Positions 26,055-35,077 of a stretch of DNA of 64,000 nt are shown piece after piece. The notes below the pieces were generated by a model, which was not told where the DNA came from, did no database searches, and saw nothing but the letters and a program-made list of their open reading frames with translations. The DNA is taken from the NCBI RefSeq assembly GCF_003860585.1, contig NZ_CP034159.1, positions 2,232,001 through 2,296,000 of the forward strand. Direction: 5' to 3'. Source of the stretch: Kaistella carnis (GTDB lineage: Bacteria > Bacteroidota > Bacteroidia > Flavobacteriales > Weeksellaceae). Position numbers and translations under genes: made by a program. The first letter of the stretch is position 1. Each line of letters starts with the position of its first letter.

Positions 26055-28763
26055 ATGAAAAAGCTTTCTACTTTTTTTGTTCTTCTACTTTCAGTCTTCG
26101 CCTTCGCGCAATCTACCATTACAGGAACTGTTTCTGATGAAGATGGCAAACCCGTTCCAAGCGCGAGTGTAACAGTTGAAGAACCGGGAAAAGACGCGAT
26201 TATTGCTTACTCCATCACCAATTCTAAAGGAGAATATAAAGTTACTTTTACTACTGCTGAACCCAATGTAGATCTCAAGATAAAAGCTTTTAACCAAAAA
26301 CCTCTGCAAAAAAGCGTAAAAAATCAAGACAGTTCTCAGAACTTTGCGCTCGAATCCGACGCTACAGAAATTAAGGAAGTAAAGATTAAAACGAAAATGA
26401 TCACCAAACGCGGTGATACGATTTCTTACGATTTAAAAGCCTTCGAAAGTAAAGCAGACCGTACTTTGGCCGATGTTTTAAAGAAAATTCCCGGAATTGA
26501 TGTCAATCCCGATGGAAGTGTTCTTTATCAGGGCGAACCCATCAATAAATTCTATGTCAACGGAAAAGATTTGATGGAAGGCGGTTACGGAACCATCAAT
26601 AATTCTTTGCCAAAAGATGCGGTGCAGAAAGTAGAAGTAATGGAGAATCACCAACCCGTGAAAATACTTCAGGATAAAGTTCCCTCGGAAAATGCAGCCA
26701 TCAACGTAAAATTGAAAAACAGCGTGACCATGACCGGGCGCGGAGAAGCAGGAACAGGTTTCGGAGAACCATGGCTTTGGAATTTGAAATTAACGCCAAT
26801 GTTTTTTGGACAGAAAAATCAGTGGGTCATTAATTATAAAACCAATAATAACGGGGAAACCGTGGAAAAAGAAGGCAATATTCTTTCGTTTGGAAATAGA
26901 TATGAAGGAAGAAGAGGAAATGTCTCTCAAAATGACTGGTTAAATGTAGAGAACGCATCTACGCCTAATCTGCCGGAAAAAAGATATTTGATGAACAATG
27001 TTCATTACTTATCAGCAAACCTTTTGACCAATCCTTTCAAAAGTAAAGACTGGGAGCTGAAAGCAAATGCAAGCTATACCAACAATGCCGTTTCACGTGA
27101 ATCATACACAGAAAACACTGATTTTCTTAGCAATACGAAATATCTTACGAATATTTCAAATAAATTTTACACGGATAAAGCGAAGGGAGAATTGATTTTT
27201 ACAAAGAATGCCAAGAAAGGTTTTTTCAAAAATGTGACTACCTTTTCTCAATTTTGGAATGCAGATCGAGCCGATGTGAACAGAAATGATATTTACGGAA
27301 CAAGAAATGGAGCAGAAGCTATTGAATCGCCGACTACGTCTTTTCAAAATTCCTTGAGTACCATCATTCCGTGGAAAGAGAAATTGGTGAACGTGATGTC
27401 TTACATCAGTTTTCAGGATGACCATCAAACGCTCGATATTTCACCGTCTTCTTATTTAAAGTTTAAAAGTTATAAAGATTCGCTAGGATTTCAGCATTTT
27501 CTTTTTGAAGATACAGATGCCGTAAGACAGAAATTAAGAATTAAAACTTTGGAAATCAACCATTCGGCAAGTGTTGGGTTTACCGCAAAAAACTGGACTT
27601 TTACGCCGGAAGTTGGTTTTAACTATTCTAATGATCAGTTGAATACCGAATTTTCAACACTTACTAATTCTACATTTTCACCTTATGGAAATGATTACAA
27701 CAATAACTTAAAATTTACCAACGCGGTGCCTTATGCTTCATTAGGTATTAATTTTAAAAGTAATTCCTGGATGCTTTATTCCCAGTTCCCTTTTAATTTT
27801 AATAATATTAAAGCAGATGATCCGGAAAGAAATGTTGCAAAAAGCATCAATAAACTGACTTTCGAACCTATGGTTTTTGCGCAATATACTTTTGCCTCTT
27901 TCTGGAAAGCCAGTGCTAACGCGAACATGAATTATAATTTTGGAAGTACGAATGACAGTTACGCCGGTTATATTTTCACCAGTCCAACCTCGCCATCTGC
28001 TATGTCTGCAGATAATCCGATTCCGGAAACACGCTCAAAGTCGGTAGGTACAAAACTGGAATATAGAAATCCACTGAATAATTTATTTGGGAATATTGGT
28101 TACCGATACAGTAAAACAAATAGAAATATCATTGGAAATTCGATTAATGATGGTTCTGGATTTATTTTGACGAATTTCCGGGAATTAGACAATCAAAGCA
28201 ATTCAAATTCTGCGAGTGTAGAAATTGGTAAATATTTCCCGTCCTTTAAAACCAATGCATCTTTAAGTTTTAATAATTCGGTTTCAAAATCTGATCAATT
28301 AACAACTGACCTTAATAATGAAGAATATTTCTTCGTTAATAAAAACACATCCCAAACCGCAGGATTAAAATTTAACAACACTTATTTTTCCTGGATGAGC
28401 ATCGATTATAATCTTTCATTTTCCTGGAGTCATCAGGTGAATCAGTTTAATGATTCAAAGAATTCAGGTTTTAACCATAATTTGAGTACCTATTTTTATC
28501 CGGTAGAAAACCATACGATCGGTTTTACTTGGGATCAAATCAATTCTGGAAATAATCTGACGACCTATAATAATGCCTTCTACGATTTATCTTACCAATA
28601 TTCGTGGGCGAAAAAGAAAATCGATTTTGAGTTGAAATGGATGAATATTGGAAACAGAAAAGTATTTGAAAGATTTGCGACAAGTGCAATCTCAGAAAGT
28701 TACACGAGAATGGAGTTGCGACCAAGTCAAGTCATGTTTACGGTTAAATTTAATTTCAAATAA
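26055..28763 (+). CDS. Outer-membrane beta-barrel protein with carboxypeptidase-regulatory and plug-like domains (TonB-receptor type)
   Basis: The 902-residue protein has a signal peptide (1-19, ending FAFAQ), then a carboxypeptidase-regulatory-like beta-sandwich (about 21-95, ITGTVSDEDGKPVPSASVTV). A plug-like segment follows (about 120-220, with TLADVLKKIPGIDVNPDGSVLYQG), then a long barrel rich in alternating aromatic residues and ending FTVKFNFK. The family pairs genomically with GLPGLI proteins in Bacteroidota; here a GLPGLI gene lies 0.7 kb downstream with dinB between on the other strand. No canonical TonB box is obvious. The cargo is unknown. Confidence 0.85.
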   Translation: MKKLSTFFVLLLSVFAFAQSTITGTVSDEDGKPVPSASVTVEEPGKDAIIAYSITNSKGEYKVTFTTAEPNVDLKIKAFNQKPLQKSVKNQDSSQNFALESDATEIKEVKIKTKMITKRGDTISYDLKAFESKADRTLADVLKKIPGIDVNPDGSVLYQGEPINKFYVNGKDLMEGGYGTINNSLPKDAVQKVEVMENHQPVKILQDKVPSENAAINVKLKNSVTMTGRGEAGTGFGEPWLWNLKLTPMFFGQKNQWVINYKTNNNGETVEKEGNILSFGNRYEGRRGNVSQNDWLNVENASTPNLPEKRYLMNNVHYLSANLLTNPFKSKDWELKANASYTNNAVSRESYTENTDFLSNTKYLTNISNKFYTDKAKGELIFTKNAKKGFFKNVTTFSQFWNADRADVNRNDIYGTRNGAEAIESPTTSFQNSLSTIIPWKEKLVNVMSYISFQDDHQTLDISPSSYLKFKSYKDSLGFQHFLFEDTDAVRQKLRIKTLEINHSASVGFTAKNWTFTPEVGFNYSNDQLNTEFSTLTNSTFSPYGNDYNNNLKFTNAVPYASLGINFKSNSWMLYSQFPFNFNNIKADDPERNVAKSINKLTFEPMVFAQYTFASFWKASANANMNYNFGSTNDSYAGYIFTSPTSPSAMSADNPIPETRSKSVGTKLEYRNPLNNLFGNIGYRYSKTNRNIIGNSINDGSGFILTNFRELDNQSNSNSASVEIGKYFPSFKTNASLSFNNSVSKSDQLTTDLNNEEYFFVNKNTSQTAGLKFNNTYFSWMSIDYNLSFSWSHQVNQFNDSKNSGFNHNLSTYFYPVENHTIGFTWDQINSGNNLTTYNNAFYDLSYQYSWAKKKIDFELKWMNIGNRKVFERFATSAISESYTRMELRPSQVMFTVKFNFK

Positions 28764-28783
28764 CAGCATCTAACTACAGAAAA

Positions 28784-28815
28784 TCCCACCTTCACTAAAG
28801 AGGGTGGAATTTTTA
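28784..28815. terminator. Terminator between the barrel gene and dinB
   Basis: TCCCACCTT (28784-28792) pairs with AGGGTGGAA (28801-28809) with one mismatch and one G-U pair, followed by TTTTTATTT. It serves the rightward barrel gene and perhaps the convergent dinB. Confidence 0.7.
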
Positions 28816-28834
28816 TTTGAGGTGAGTCATCAGA

Positions 28835-29332
28835 TCAAAAGCTCTCGTGATCCGCACTTGGTCCGTAGCTTCCGGGCAATGCAATATCATTTAACCGGTA
28901 ATAAACTCCCAGCTGCGCTCGGTGATGCGTAATTTGATTCAATGCGTGGCGCATTGCACTATATTTTGTGAAATCTGCAAGAACTTGATCTCCCATATTC
29001 ATGGACCAAGTGCCATTTAGATCATCTTCACTCATGGAATCCAAAGTGGCTTTCGTTTTTTTATAATCCTCTTCGAGTTTTTGCTGCAGTTCCGCTTTTG
29101 TTTGCAAAAAAGTGGGTTGGTAATCGCCAGCTGCGAAATCTAATTTTTCTGTTTTCATAATAAATTCAGGCCAACCGAATATTTCAGCAATATGGGTCGC
29201 CAGCGGCATCATTTTCATGCTTTTTTCGTGCGGTGCGTAATCGTTCTTTCCTTCAGGGTAAACGTCAAAGAAATTCTTTGTCGTTGCGTATTCCTGTTCG
29301 AATTCAATTCTGAGGTTCGGTAAAGTTTCCAT
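28835..29332 (-). CDS. DinB-family protein
   Basis: The 165-residue protein is a DinB-like four-helix bundle. Candidate metal-binding His residues are in THIAEIFGWPEF and in the C-terminal HALNQITHHRAQLGVYYR. The DinB/YfiT superfamily includes thiol transferases and metal-dependent hydrolases; specific activity is unknown here. It is a single gene on the opposite strand between the barrel and GLPGLI genes, so it is not co-transcribed with them. Confidence 0.82.
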   Translation of the reverse strand: METLPNLRIEFEQEYATTKNFFDVYPEGKNDYAPHEKSMKMMPLATHIAEIFGWPEFIMKTEKLDFAAGDYQPTFLQTKAELQQKLEEDYKKTKATLDSMSEDDLNGTWSMNMGDQVLADFTKYSAMRHALNQITHHRAQLGVYYRLNDIALPGSYGPSADHESF

Positions 29333-29462
29333 ATTTTTTGTTTTTATAAAGGTACTAAGGTCTGGTGGATTAATGTTTTAAGAAAGTATTAAAAAAAATT
29401 AAAGTTTCACAAAAGATGTAACAAAAACTGTAAATCGCGCACTAATTATGAAATTAAAAAAA

Positions 29463-30353
29463 ATGAAAAAATTTTTAACTCTAGCATTAATAACGGGATT
29501 CTTTGTATTAAATGCTCAGGAAACAGCCAACCGATTCTTTTATGAACTTACATTTAAGCCGAAAAAAGATTCTTCAAAATTGGATAAAGTAATGGCTGTT
29601 TTGGACATTACAAAGGACAAATCTATCTACAGAGATTACACCATGGTCGCACAAGACTCGATCCTTAAAGTTCAGGTAGAGGCGATGCAAAAATCCGGTC
29701 AGTTCAAAGATCTTTCGAAAACGATCACCATGCCTAAGTTTTCCGAAAAGGTTTATAAATTTTATCCAAGCATGAAAGTACAATATACCGATCGTGTTGC
29801 CAATGGATTTACGCCCATGAATATTGGGTACAACGAGGAGATAAAATTCAATTGGAAAATAGATAATCAAAAAGAAAAAATTGGAGATTACAATACCCAG
29901 AAAGCCACAACAGAATATGGTGGAAGAAAATGGACGGCTTGGTTCACAAGTTCAATTCCATTTCAAGATGGACCCTATAAATTCAGTGGATTACCTGGAT
30001 TGATCGTTAAAATTTCTGATGATGGAAATAATTATTCCTGGGAACTTAAAGGAAATAAAAAAGTAGAGAATTTTAATGAAATTCCTTACATCGAAACCGT
30101 AATGCCGGGTGGCGATGGCGGTAAAGTGGTAGAGGTTTCTAGAGAGAAATTCGATAAGACTTTGAATGATTATAAAAAAGATCCTATGGCAAGTGCAAGA
30201 CCTTATTTAAAGCCTGAAATGATGTCTCAAAAAATGCCGGGCTCTGATCAAACCATTGGCGACATGATGAAAGATGCAGAAAAAAGAATGAGAGATTTCT
30301 ATGATGCAAATGATAATCCCATTGAAATTTCAGCTGCAAAAGCGAAAAAATAA
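29463..30353 (+). CDS. GLPGLI family protein
   Basis: I place the start at ATG 29463, giving the signal peptide MKKFLTLALITGFFVLNAQ; ATG 29448 adds five residues (MKLKK). The name-giving motif GLPGLI is present in FSGLPGLIVKIS, about residues 176-181 of the mature numbering used here, preceded by WFTSSIPFQDGPYKF. GLPGLI proteins are exported, occur beside carboxypeptidase-regulatory/TonB-type outer-membrane proteins, and have no settled function. The partner here is probably the barrel protein encoded at 26.1-28.8 kb. Confidence 0.92.
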   Translation: MKKFLTLALITGFFVLNAQETANRFFYELTFKPKKDSSKLDKVMAVLDITKDKSIYRDYTMVAQDSILKVQVEAMQKSGQFKDLSKTITMPKFSEKVYKFYPSMKVQYTDRVANGFTPMNIGYNEEIKFNWKIDNQKEKIGDYNTQKATTEYGGRKWTAWFTSSIPFQDGPYKFSGLPGLIVKISDDGNNYSWELKGNKKVENFNEIPYIETVMPGGDGGKVVEVSREKFDKTLNDYKKDPMASARPYLKPEMMSQKMPGSDQTIGDMMKDAEKRMRDFYDANDNPIEISAAKAKK

Positions 30354-30381
30354 CGAGACTTGTTACTAAATTATATTGGAG

Positions 30382-30414
30382 ACCTTGAAACGCTGGATGT
30401 TTCAAGGTTTTTTT
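30382..30414 (+). terminator. Terminator of the GLPGLI gene
   Basis: ACCTTGAAAC (30382-30391) and GTTTCAAGGT (30399-30408) form a perfect 10-bp stem with a 7-nt loop, followed by a T-run. Confidence 0.92.
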
Positions 30415-30468
30415 ATGAAATTAATCAGTTTGAGACCCAATCCTTATTTAGAGTTAATTTAAATAACG

Positions 30469-30476
30469 TATATTTG
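30469..30476 (+). promoter_or_regulatory. Candidate feo operon promoter, -7 box
   Basis: TATATTTG matches TAnnTTTG, 16-19 bp upstream of the likely feoA start codons. No Fur box could be identified by eye. Confidence 0.5.
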
Positions 30477-30492
30477 CGAATCAAAATTTATA

Positions 30493-30750
30493 GTGTTGAA
30501 AGTAGATCATTCAGATAAATTATGTTGTTTCCCGAGAAATAAATCGGGGAAAATATTGGGTTATGAAAACGATAACCTCGGCATGCCTAATAAAATTATT
30601 GAAATGGGCTTACTGCCCGAAACTGTTTTTAAGGTTCTGTATCAGGCGCCTTTTCGTGGACCACTTTATATAGAATTTGGAGACGAAAAAAGCAGAATTG
30701 CGTTGCGTGAAGAAGAAGCGCGATTCATCATCGTGGAAACTTTAACTTAA
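30493..30750 (+). CDS. feoA: FeoA-family ferrous iron transport protein
   Basis: The 85-residue protein is a small SH3-like FeoA domain with NKIIEMGLLPETVFKVLYQAPFRGP-type core, then a short IEFGDEKSRIALREEEA stretch. FeoA is a cytoplasmic regulator or partner of FeoB. There is no ATG: the frame begins with adjacent GTG (30493) and TTG (30496) codons, so a non-ATG start is used. It lies 31-43 bp upstream of feoB, in one operon. Confidence 0.9.
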   Translation: MLKVDHSDKLCCFPRNKSGKILGYENDNLGMPNKIIEMGLLPETVFKVLYQAPFRGPLYIEFGDEKSRIALREEEARFIIVETLT

Positions 30751-30781
30751 ATATACTCCACAACACTCGAAACCCTTCGGG

Positions 30782-32827
30782 ATGGAGCGAAGAATGAACA
30801 CTTCAAATAACAAACAAATTCTTTTAGTCGGTAATCCAAATGTTGGTAAATCCACCGTTTTTAATCTGTTATGCAATAAAAAACAAAAAACAGGAAACTA
30901 TGCCGGCGTTACTGTAGCCAGCCATTCAGGAAATTACGAATATGGTGGTGAACATGTTGAGATCATCGATTTACCGGGATCTTACAGTATATACCCAACC
31001 TCTGAAGACGAAGCAATCCTCTCAAAATTTTTAATTGAAGAGCAGGGACAATATTCCGGCGTCGTCTATATATTGGAAGCGTTGAGCATGAAAAGAGGTT
31101 TGCTCCTTTTTCAACAAATTCAGGACTTAGGAATTCCTATTTTATTAGTTGTAAATCAAATTGACCAAGCCGAAAGACGCGGTATTAATATCGATATTGA
31201 CCAGCTTTCAAAAGAACTGAACGTAACCGTTTTGCAGGCCAACGCAAAACAAAATCAGGGTATCGAAGAGTTACGCAGAGAAATTCACAAAGGAATCTTC
31301 CGGGAGTCAGACAAAGTTTCTTTCGATATTCCAACGGAACATAAAGGATTAGTTTTTAAAATCCTTTCCGAAACAAAAGAAGAAAATCAATATAAAATAT
31401 GGACTTTACTTTCCTCCGAAACCTATTTGGGTAAGTTGGAAACGGTGAAGGAACAGATGAATGATGATGAGGTTAAATGTTTGGTTCCGAAAAGATTACA
31501 GACCCAGGAAACCATTAGACGTTATCAGGAAATTGATAAAATAATTTCTAAAGTTCTTTCAAAAAAACCGCAGTTCAAAGAATTGTTGACCGAAAAATTA
31601 GATAAGGTTTTGGTTCACCCGATTTGGGGATATTTGATTTTCGGATTTATTTTATTAATCATTTTCCAAAGTGTTTTCTTTCTGGCAGAATATCCAATGA
31701 ACTGGATTTCAGATTTTTTCCTCTGGTTATCTGGTTTTGCGAATGAATATCTTCCGGCTGGACCAATTAATTCACTCATCGCGAATGGAATTATCCCGGG
31801 AGTTGGCGGAATTATGGTGTTCGCGCCGCAAATTGGGATCTTACTTTATTTCCTTTATCTGCTCGAAGATTCTGGTTATATGGCGAGGGTTATATTTTTA
31901 ATGGACCGCTTTCTTCGTCCTTTTGGATTGAACGGAAAAAGTATTGTACCACTGGTTTCAGGAACGGCTTGTGCGATTCCGGCCATCATGTCTACTCGGA
32001 ATATCGAAAATGTCAAGGAACGTTTAATTACCATTTTGGTAACGCCGTTTATGACGTGTTCAGCACGACTTCCGGTTTACAGTATTATCATCGGTTTAAT
32101 TATTCCGAATAAATTTTTTATTGGAATCAGCTATAAAGCAATTGCTTTAATGGCAATGTATTTCCTAGGATTTTTCACCTCTTTAGTTGCTGCCTTAATT
32201 CTTAAAAAAATTATTAAAAGCAAAGGAAAATCTTTCCTTGTCATGGATTTGCCTTCATATAAAATGCCCCTTTTCGGTTATGATTTTAAAATTGTTCTCG
32301 GTAAAGTTTGGGAATTTATAACGGGCGCCGGAAAAATTATTTTCTTATTCAGTATCGTGATTTGGTTTTTCAGTTATATCGGACCGACTCAAGATAAGAA
32401 AGAGTTCGTGGCTACCGATGTAAAATTAGATCACTCGTATCTCGCCAAAATGGGAAAATCCATTGAACCGGTAATTGCACCTTTGGGTTACGACTGGAAA
32501 ATGGGCGTTGGGATTTTAACGAGTTTTGTAGCGAGAGAAGTGTTTGTAGGAACCATGTCAACTTTGTATAGTTTGGATGACGAAGCCCCGGAAGGTAAAA
32601 TCATCGATAAAATGCGAAATGATAAGAAACCAAATGGGAAACCAATTTACAGTTTCGCCACGGGAGTTTCCATCTTATTCTTCTATGCATTTGCTATGCA
32701 ATGTGTTTCTACTTTGGCCGTTGTATACAGAGAAACCAAATCCTGGAAATGGACCATGGCGCAACTCTTCGGCATGTCGGGCTTGGCTTATATTGCCTCC
32801 TTAATTGTCTATCAAATTTTAAAATAA
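30782..32827 (+). CDS. feoB: Ferrous iron transporter FeoB
   Basis: The protein is 681 residues, or 677 from the likely ATG 30794 (MNTSNNKQILLVG). The N-terminal G domain has GNPNVGKST (P-loop), TVASHSG, DLPGSYSI and NQID. It is followed by a helical GDI-like segment and two gate regions with several membrane helices: TACAIPAIMSTRN in gate 1 and a related TCSARLPVY block. FeoB imports Fe2+ across the inner membrane. It is slightly shorter than many FeoB proteins. The stop overlaps the next start by 1 bp (TAATG). Confidence 0.97.
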   Translation: MERRMNTSNNKQILLVGNPNVGKSTVFNLLCNKKQKTGNYAGVTVASHSGNYEYGGEHVEIIDLPGSYSIYPTSEDEAILSKFLIEEQGQYSGVVYILEALSMKRGLLLFQQIQDLGIPILLVVNQIDQAERRGINIDIDQLSKELNVTVLQANAKQNQGIEELRREIHKGIFRESDKVSFDIPTEHKGLVFKILSETKEENQYKIWTLLSSETYLGKLETVKEQMNDDEVKCLVPKRLQTQETIRRYQEIDKIISKVLSKKPQFKELLTEKLDKVLVHPIWGYLIFGFILLIIFQSVFFLAEYPMNWISDFFLWLSGFANEYLPAGPINSLIANGIIPGVGGIMVFAPQIGILLYFLYLLEDSGYMARVIFLMDRFLRPFGLNGKSIVPLVSGTACAIPAIMSTRNIENVKERLITILVTPFMTCSARLPVYSIIIGLIIPNKFFIGISYKAIALMAMYFLGFFTSLVAALILKKIIKSKGKSFLVMDLPSYKMPLFGYDFKIVLGKVWEFITGAGKIIFLFSIVIWFFSYIGPTQDKKEFVATDVKLDHSYLAKMGKSIEPVIAPLGYDWKMGVGILTSFVAREVFVGTMSTLYSLDDEAPEGKIIDKMRNDKKPNGKPIYSFATGVSILFFYAFAMQCVSTLAVVYRETKSWKWTMAQLFGMSGLAYIASLIVYQILK

Positions 32828-32979
32828 TGGATAATTCACTTATTTTTCAATACGTCATTATCGCTGCAATTGTTTTGTTTGCAGGTTATTCTTTATTTAA
32901 AATCATTGCTAAAAATTTTAGTTCTAAGAAATTTAAAAAGAAAGGAAAACCAGGTTGCGATTCTGATTGCTGTGGATAA
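32827..32979 (+). CDS. FeoB-associated Cys-rich membrane peptide
   Basis: This 50-residue peptide starts at ATG 32827, overlapping the feoB stop. It has one membrane helix (about 8-27, FQYVIIAAIVLFAGYSLF), a Lys-rich stretch and a C-terminal Cys motif GCDSDCCG. It matches the FeoB-associated Cys-rich family, a small third component of some Feo systems, perhaps binding Fe2+ or stabilising FeoB. Its tight overlap with feoB supports this. Confidence 0.88.
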   Translation: MDNSLIFQYVIIAAIVLFAGYSLFKIIAKNFSSKKFKKKGKPGCDSDCCG

Positions 32980-33073
32980 TTTAATTCGATAAAGTTTTCA
33001 TTATCAGTATTTTATTATTTACACGAGTATTTAATTTAACTTTTGTTTAATAATTTCGCTCCTATTTTATTCG

Positions 33074-33081
33074 TATTTTTG
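33074..33081 (+). promoter_or_regulatory. Candidate glmM promoter, -7 box
   Basis: TATTTTTG matches TAnnTTTG, 68 bp upstream of the glmM ATG, within a 170-bp gap after the Feo operon. A TTTTG lies about 28 bp further upstream, a longer spacing than the usual -33 element. Confidence 0.45.
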
Positions 33082-33149
33082 CAGATTGAAAAACCAGACC
33101 TTTTGAGAACTTATTTGTTCTTGAAAATCATATTATAAAATCTCAGTTT

Positions 33150-34532
33150 ATGGCTTTAATAAAATCTATATCAGGAATCCGCGGAACCATTGGTGGTAAA
33201 GTTGACGAAAATCTAACGCCACTTGATGTGGTAAAATTTACTTCCGCTTTTGGAACCTGGCTTCAAAATAATAAAAACAAAAAAGACCTTACTCTTGTGG
33301 TCGGCCGTGATGCACGTATTTCCGGCTCAATGGTGAATTCATTAGTAACTGCAACTTTGCAAGGTTTGGGAATTAACGTGGTTGATTTAGGGCTTTCTAC
33401 AACGCCAACTGTTGAAGTAATGGTACCTGAACTGAATGCAGATGGTGGAATTATCCTTACCGCTTCTCACAATCCGAAACAATGGAACGCTTTAAAATTA
33501 TTAAATGAAAAAGGTGAATTCATTACTGGTGAAAATGGAACTGAAGTTCTGGCTTTAGCCGAAAGTCAAGATTTTGATTACGCTGAAGTTGATGATTTAG
33601 GAAAATACGAAATCAGAGATGATGGTTTTGATATTCATATTCAAAAGATTCTGGATTTACCAATGGTCGATGCAGAAGTCATTAAAGCGAAGAAATTTAA
33701 AGTCGTTGTTGATGCCGTAAATTCAACAGGCGGAATTGCTATTCCACAGTTATTAGGGGAATTAGGTTGTGAAGTGGTGAAATTATATTGCGAACCGAAC
33801 GGACATTTTCCACACAATCCTGAACCTTTGAAAGAACATTTAGGAGATATCTGCGAACTGGTGAAAACTGAGAAAGCAGACGTCGGAATCGTTGTTGACC
33901 CAGATGTTGACCGTTTGGCTCTGGTAGATGAAAACGGCGAACTTTTCGGTGAAGAATATACTTTGGTTGCTGTGGCTGATTATCTTTTGAGACATCAAAA
34001 AGGAGCAGCAGTTTCAAACCTTTCTTCAAGTCGTGCTTTAAGAGATGTTGCCAGAAATTTAGGTTCTGAATATTTCGCCAGCGCTGTAGGAGAAGTAAAC
34101 GTAGTCACTTTAATGAAAGAAAAAAACGCGGTTATTGGTGGTGAAGGAAATGGTGGAATCATCTATCCAGAACTTCATTATGGTCGTGATTCTTTGGTAG
34201 GAGTTGCATTATTCTTAACGCATTTAGCAAAAGAAAATAAAACCGTTTCTGAATTGAGAGCAACTTACCCAAGTTATTTCATGGGTAAAAAGAAAATTGA
34301 ATTGACTCCGGATATCGACGTAGACTCCCTTTTAACTAAAGTGGAAAAAGAGTATCAAACAGAAGACATTTCCACTATTGACGGGGTAAAAATAGATTTT
34401 GAAAACAATTGGGTCCATTTAAGAAAATCAAATACGGAACCGATTATCAGAATTTACACCGAGGCCTTCTCACAAGAAGAAGCCGATAATTTAGGAGATC
34501 AAATGATTGAAAAAATAAGAAGTTTGATTTAA
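33150..34532 (+). CDS. glmM: Phosphoglucosamine mutase / phosphohexomutase
   Basis: The 460-residue protein has the alpha-D-phosphohexomutase layout. The active-site serine loop is TASHNPKQWN with Ser106, the metal-binding loop is DPDVDRLAL, the sugar-binding loop is GEGNGGIIYPE and the phosphate-binding loop is RKSNTEPIIRIYTE. The GEGNGG and SNTEP forms fit GlmM, which makes glucosamine 1-phosphate for UDP-GlcNAc. Bacteroidota homologues may also act on phosphoglucose or phosphomannose. The gene has its own promoter. Confidence 0.88.
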   Translation: MALIKSISGIRGTIGGKVDENLTPLDVVKFTSAFGTWLQNNKNKKDLTLVVGRDARISGSMVNSLVTATLQGLGINVVDLGLSTTPTVEVMVPELNADGGIILTASHNPKQWNALKLLNEKGEFITGENGTEVLALAESQDFDYAEVDDLGKYEIRDDGFDIHIQKILDLPMVDAEVIKAKKFKVVVDAVNSTGGIAIPQLLGELGCEVVKLYCEPNGHFPHNPEPLKEHLGDICELVKTEKADVGIVVDPDVDRLALVDENGELFGEEYTLVAVADYLLRHQKGAAVSNLSSSRALRDVARNLGSEYFASAVGEVNVVTLMKEKNAVIGGEGNGGIIYPELHYGRDSLVGVALFLTHLAKENKTVSELRATYPSYFMGKKKIELTPDIDVDSLLTKVEKEYQTEDISTIDGVKIDFENNWVHLRKSNTEPIIRIYTEAFSQEEADNLGDQMIEKIRSLI

Positions 34533-34566
34533 TTAGAATTAAGTAACTTTAATTCAAATTTGAGCG

Positions 34567-34755
34567 ATGACAATTACAATAAAGCCGAAAAATAAAAAAG
34601 AATCTGAAAAGATAAAGGCGATTCTCAAAGCGATTGAGGTCGATTTTGTCGAAGATACTTATGATAAAGATTTTGTAAAAAAAATACAAAAATCACGATT
34701 AGAAATTGAGCAGGGTGATACTAAAAAAATTGGACTTGCCAATTTATGGAAATAG
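34567..34755 (+). CDS. Antitoxin of a YoeB-type toxin-antitoxin pair
   Basis: The 62-residue protein is rich in Lys and Glu. It begins MTITIKPKNKKESEKIKAIL and is helical in its second half (DKDFVKKIQKSRLEIEQGD). The shape resembles small RelB/DUF2683-like antitoxins. The call rests mainly on position: it overlaps the YoeB-like toxin gene by 10 bp, the usual antitoxin-first order. The C-terminal part would wrap the toxin. Confidence 0.8.
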   Translation: MTITIKPKNKKESEKIKAILKAIEVDFVEDTYDKDFVKKIQKSRLEIEQGDTKKIGLANLWK

Positions 34756-35003
34756 AGTTTACCAAACAGGCACAACTTGATTTAACGTATTGGAAAAAGT
34801 CTGGAAATAAGATAGTTCAGAAGAAAATTTCAGAACTTTTAGAAGATTTACAAGTTCATCCTTTTGAAGGAATTGGAAAGCCCGAAGCATTGAAACACAG
34901 TTTAAGTGGCTCTTGGAGTAGAAGGATAAATTTAGAACATAGAATTGTATATGAAGTTATTGATGAAATAATTTATATACAATCATTGAGAGGACATTAT
35001 TAA
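34746..35003 (+). CDS. yoeB: Txe/YoeB-family toxin (ribosome-dependent mRNA endonuclease)
   Basis: The 85-residue protein has the RelE/YoeB fold pattern. It opens MEIEFTKQAQLDLTYWKKS, contains HPFEGIGKPEALKHSLSGSWSRRINLEHRIVYEV in overall layout and ends SLRGHY. The C-terminal His-Tyr and the central Glu/Arg residues match the YoeB catalytic set, so the toxin looks intact. YoeB cleaves mRNA at the ribosomal A site when the antitoxin is lost. It overlaps the antitoxin by 10 bp and the pair sits between two housekeeping genes. Confidence 0.92.
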   Translation: MEIEFTKQAQLDLTYWKKSGNKIVQKKISELLEDLQVHPFEGIGKPEALKHSLSGSWSRRINLEHRIVYEVIDEIIYIQSLRGHY

Positions 35004-35077
35004 TGTTTAAATAAAAGGATTTTTTTCGAGGATTGTAAGATAATTTCAATCTTGGAAACGAACCGCAAAATTATATA

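Noticed and set aside
34746..35003. A larger defence island around the toxin-antitoxin pair
   Set aside because: The neighbours are glmM and a TPR protein; no restriction, CRISPR, retron or other defence genes are visible.
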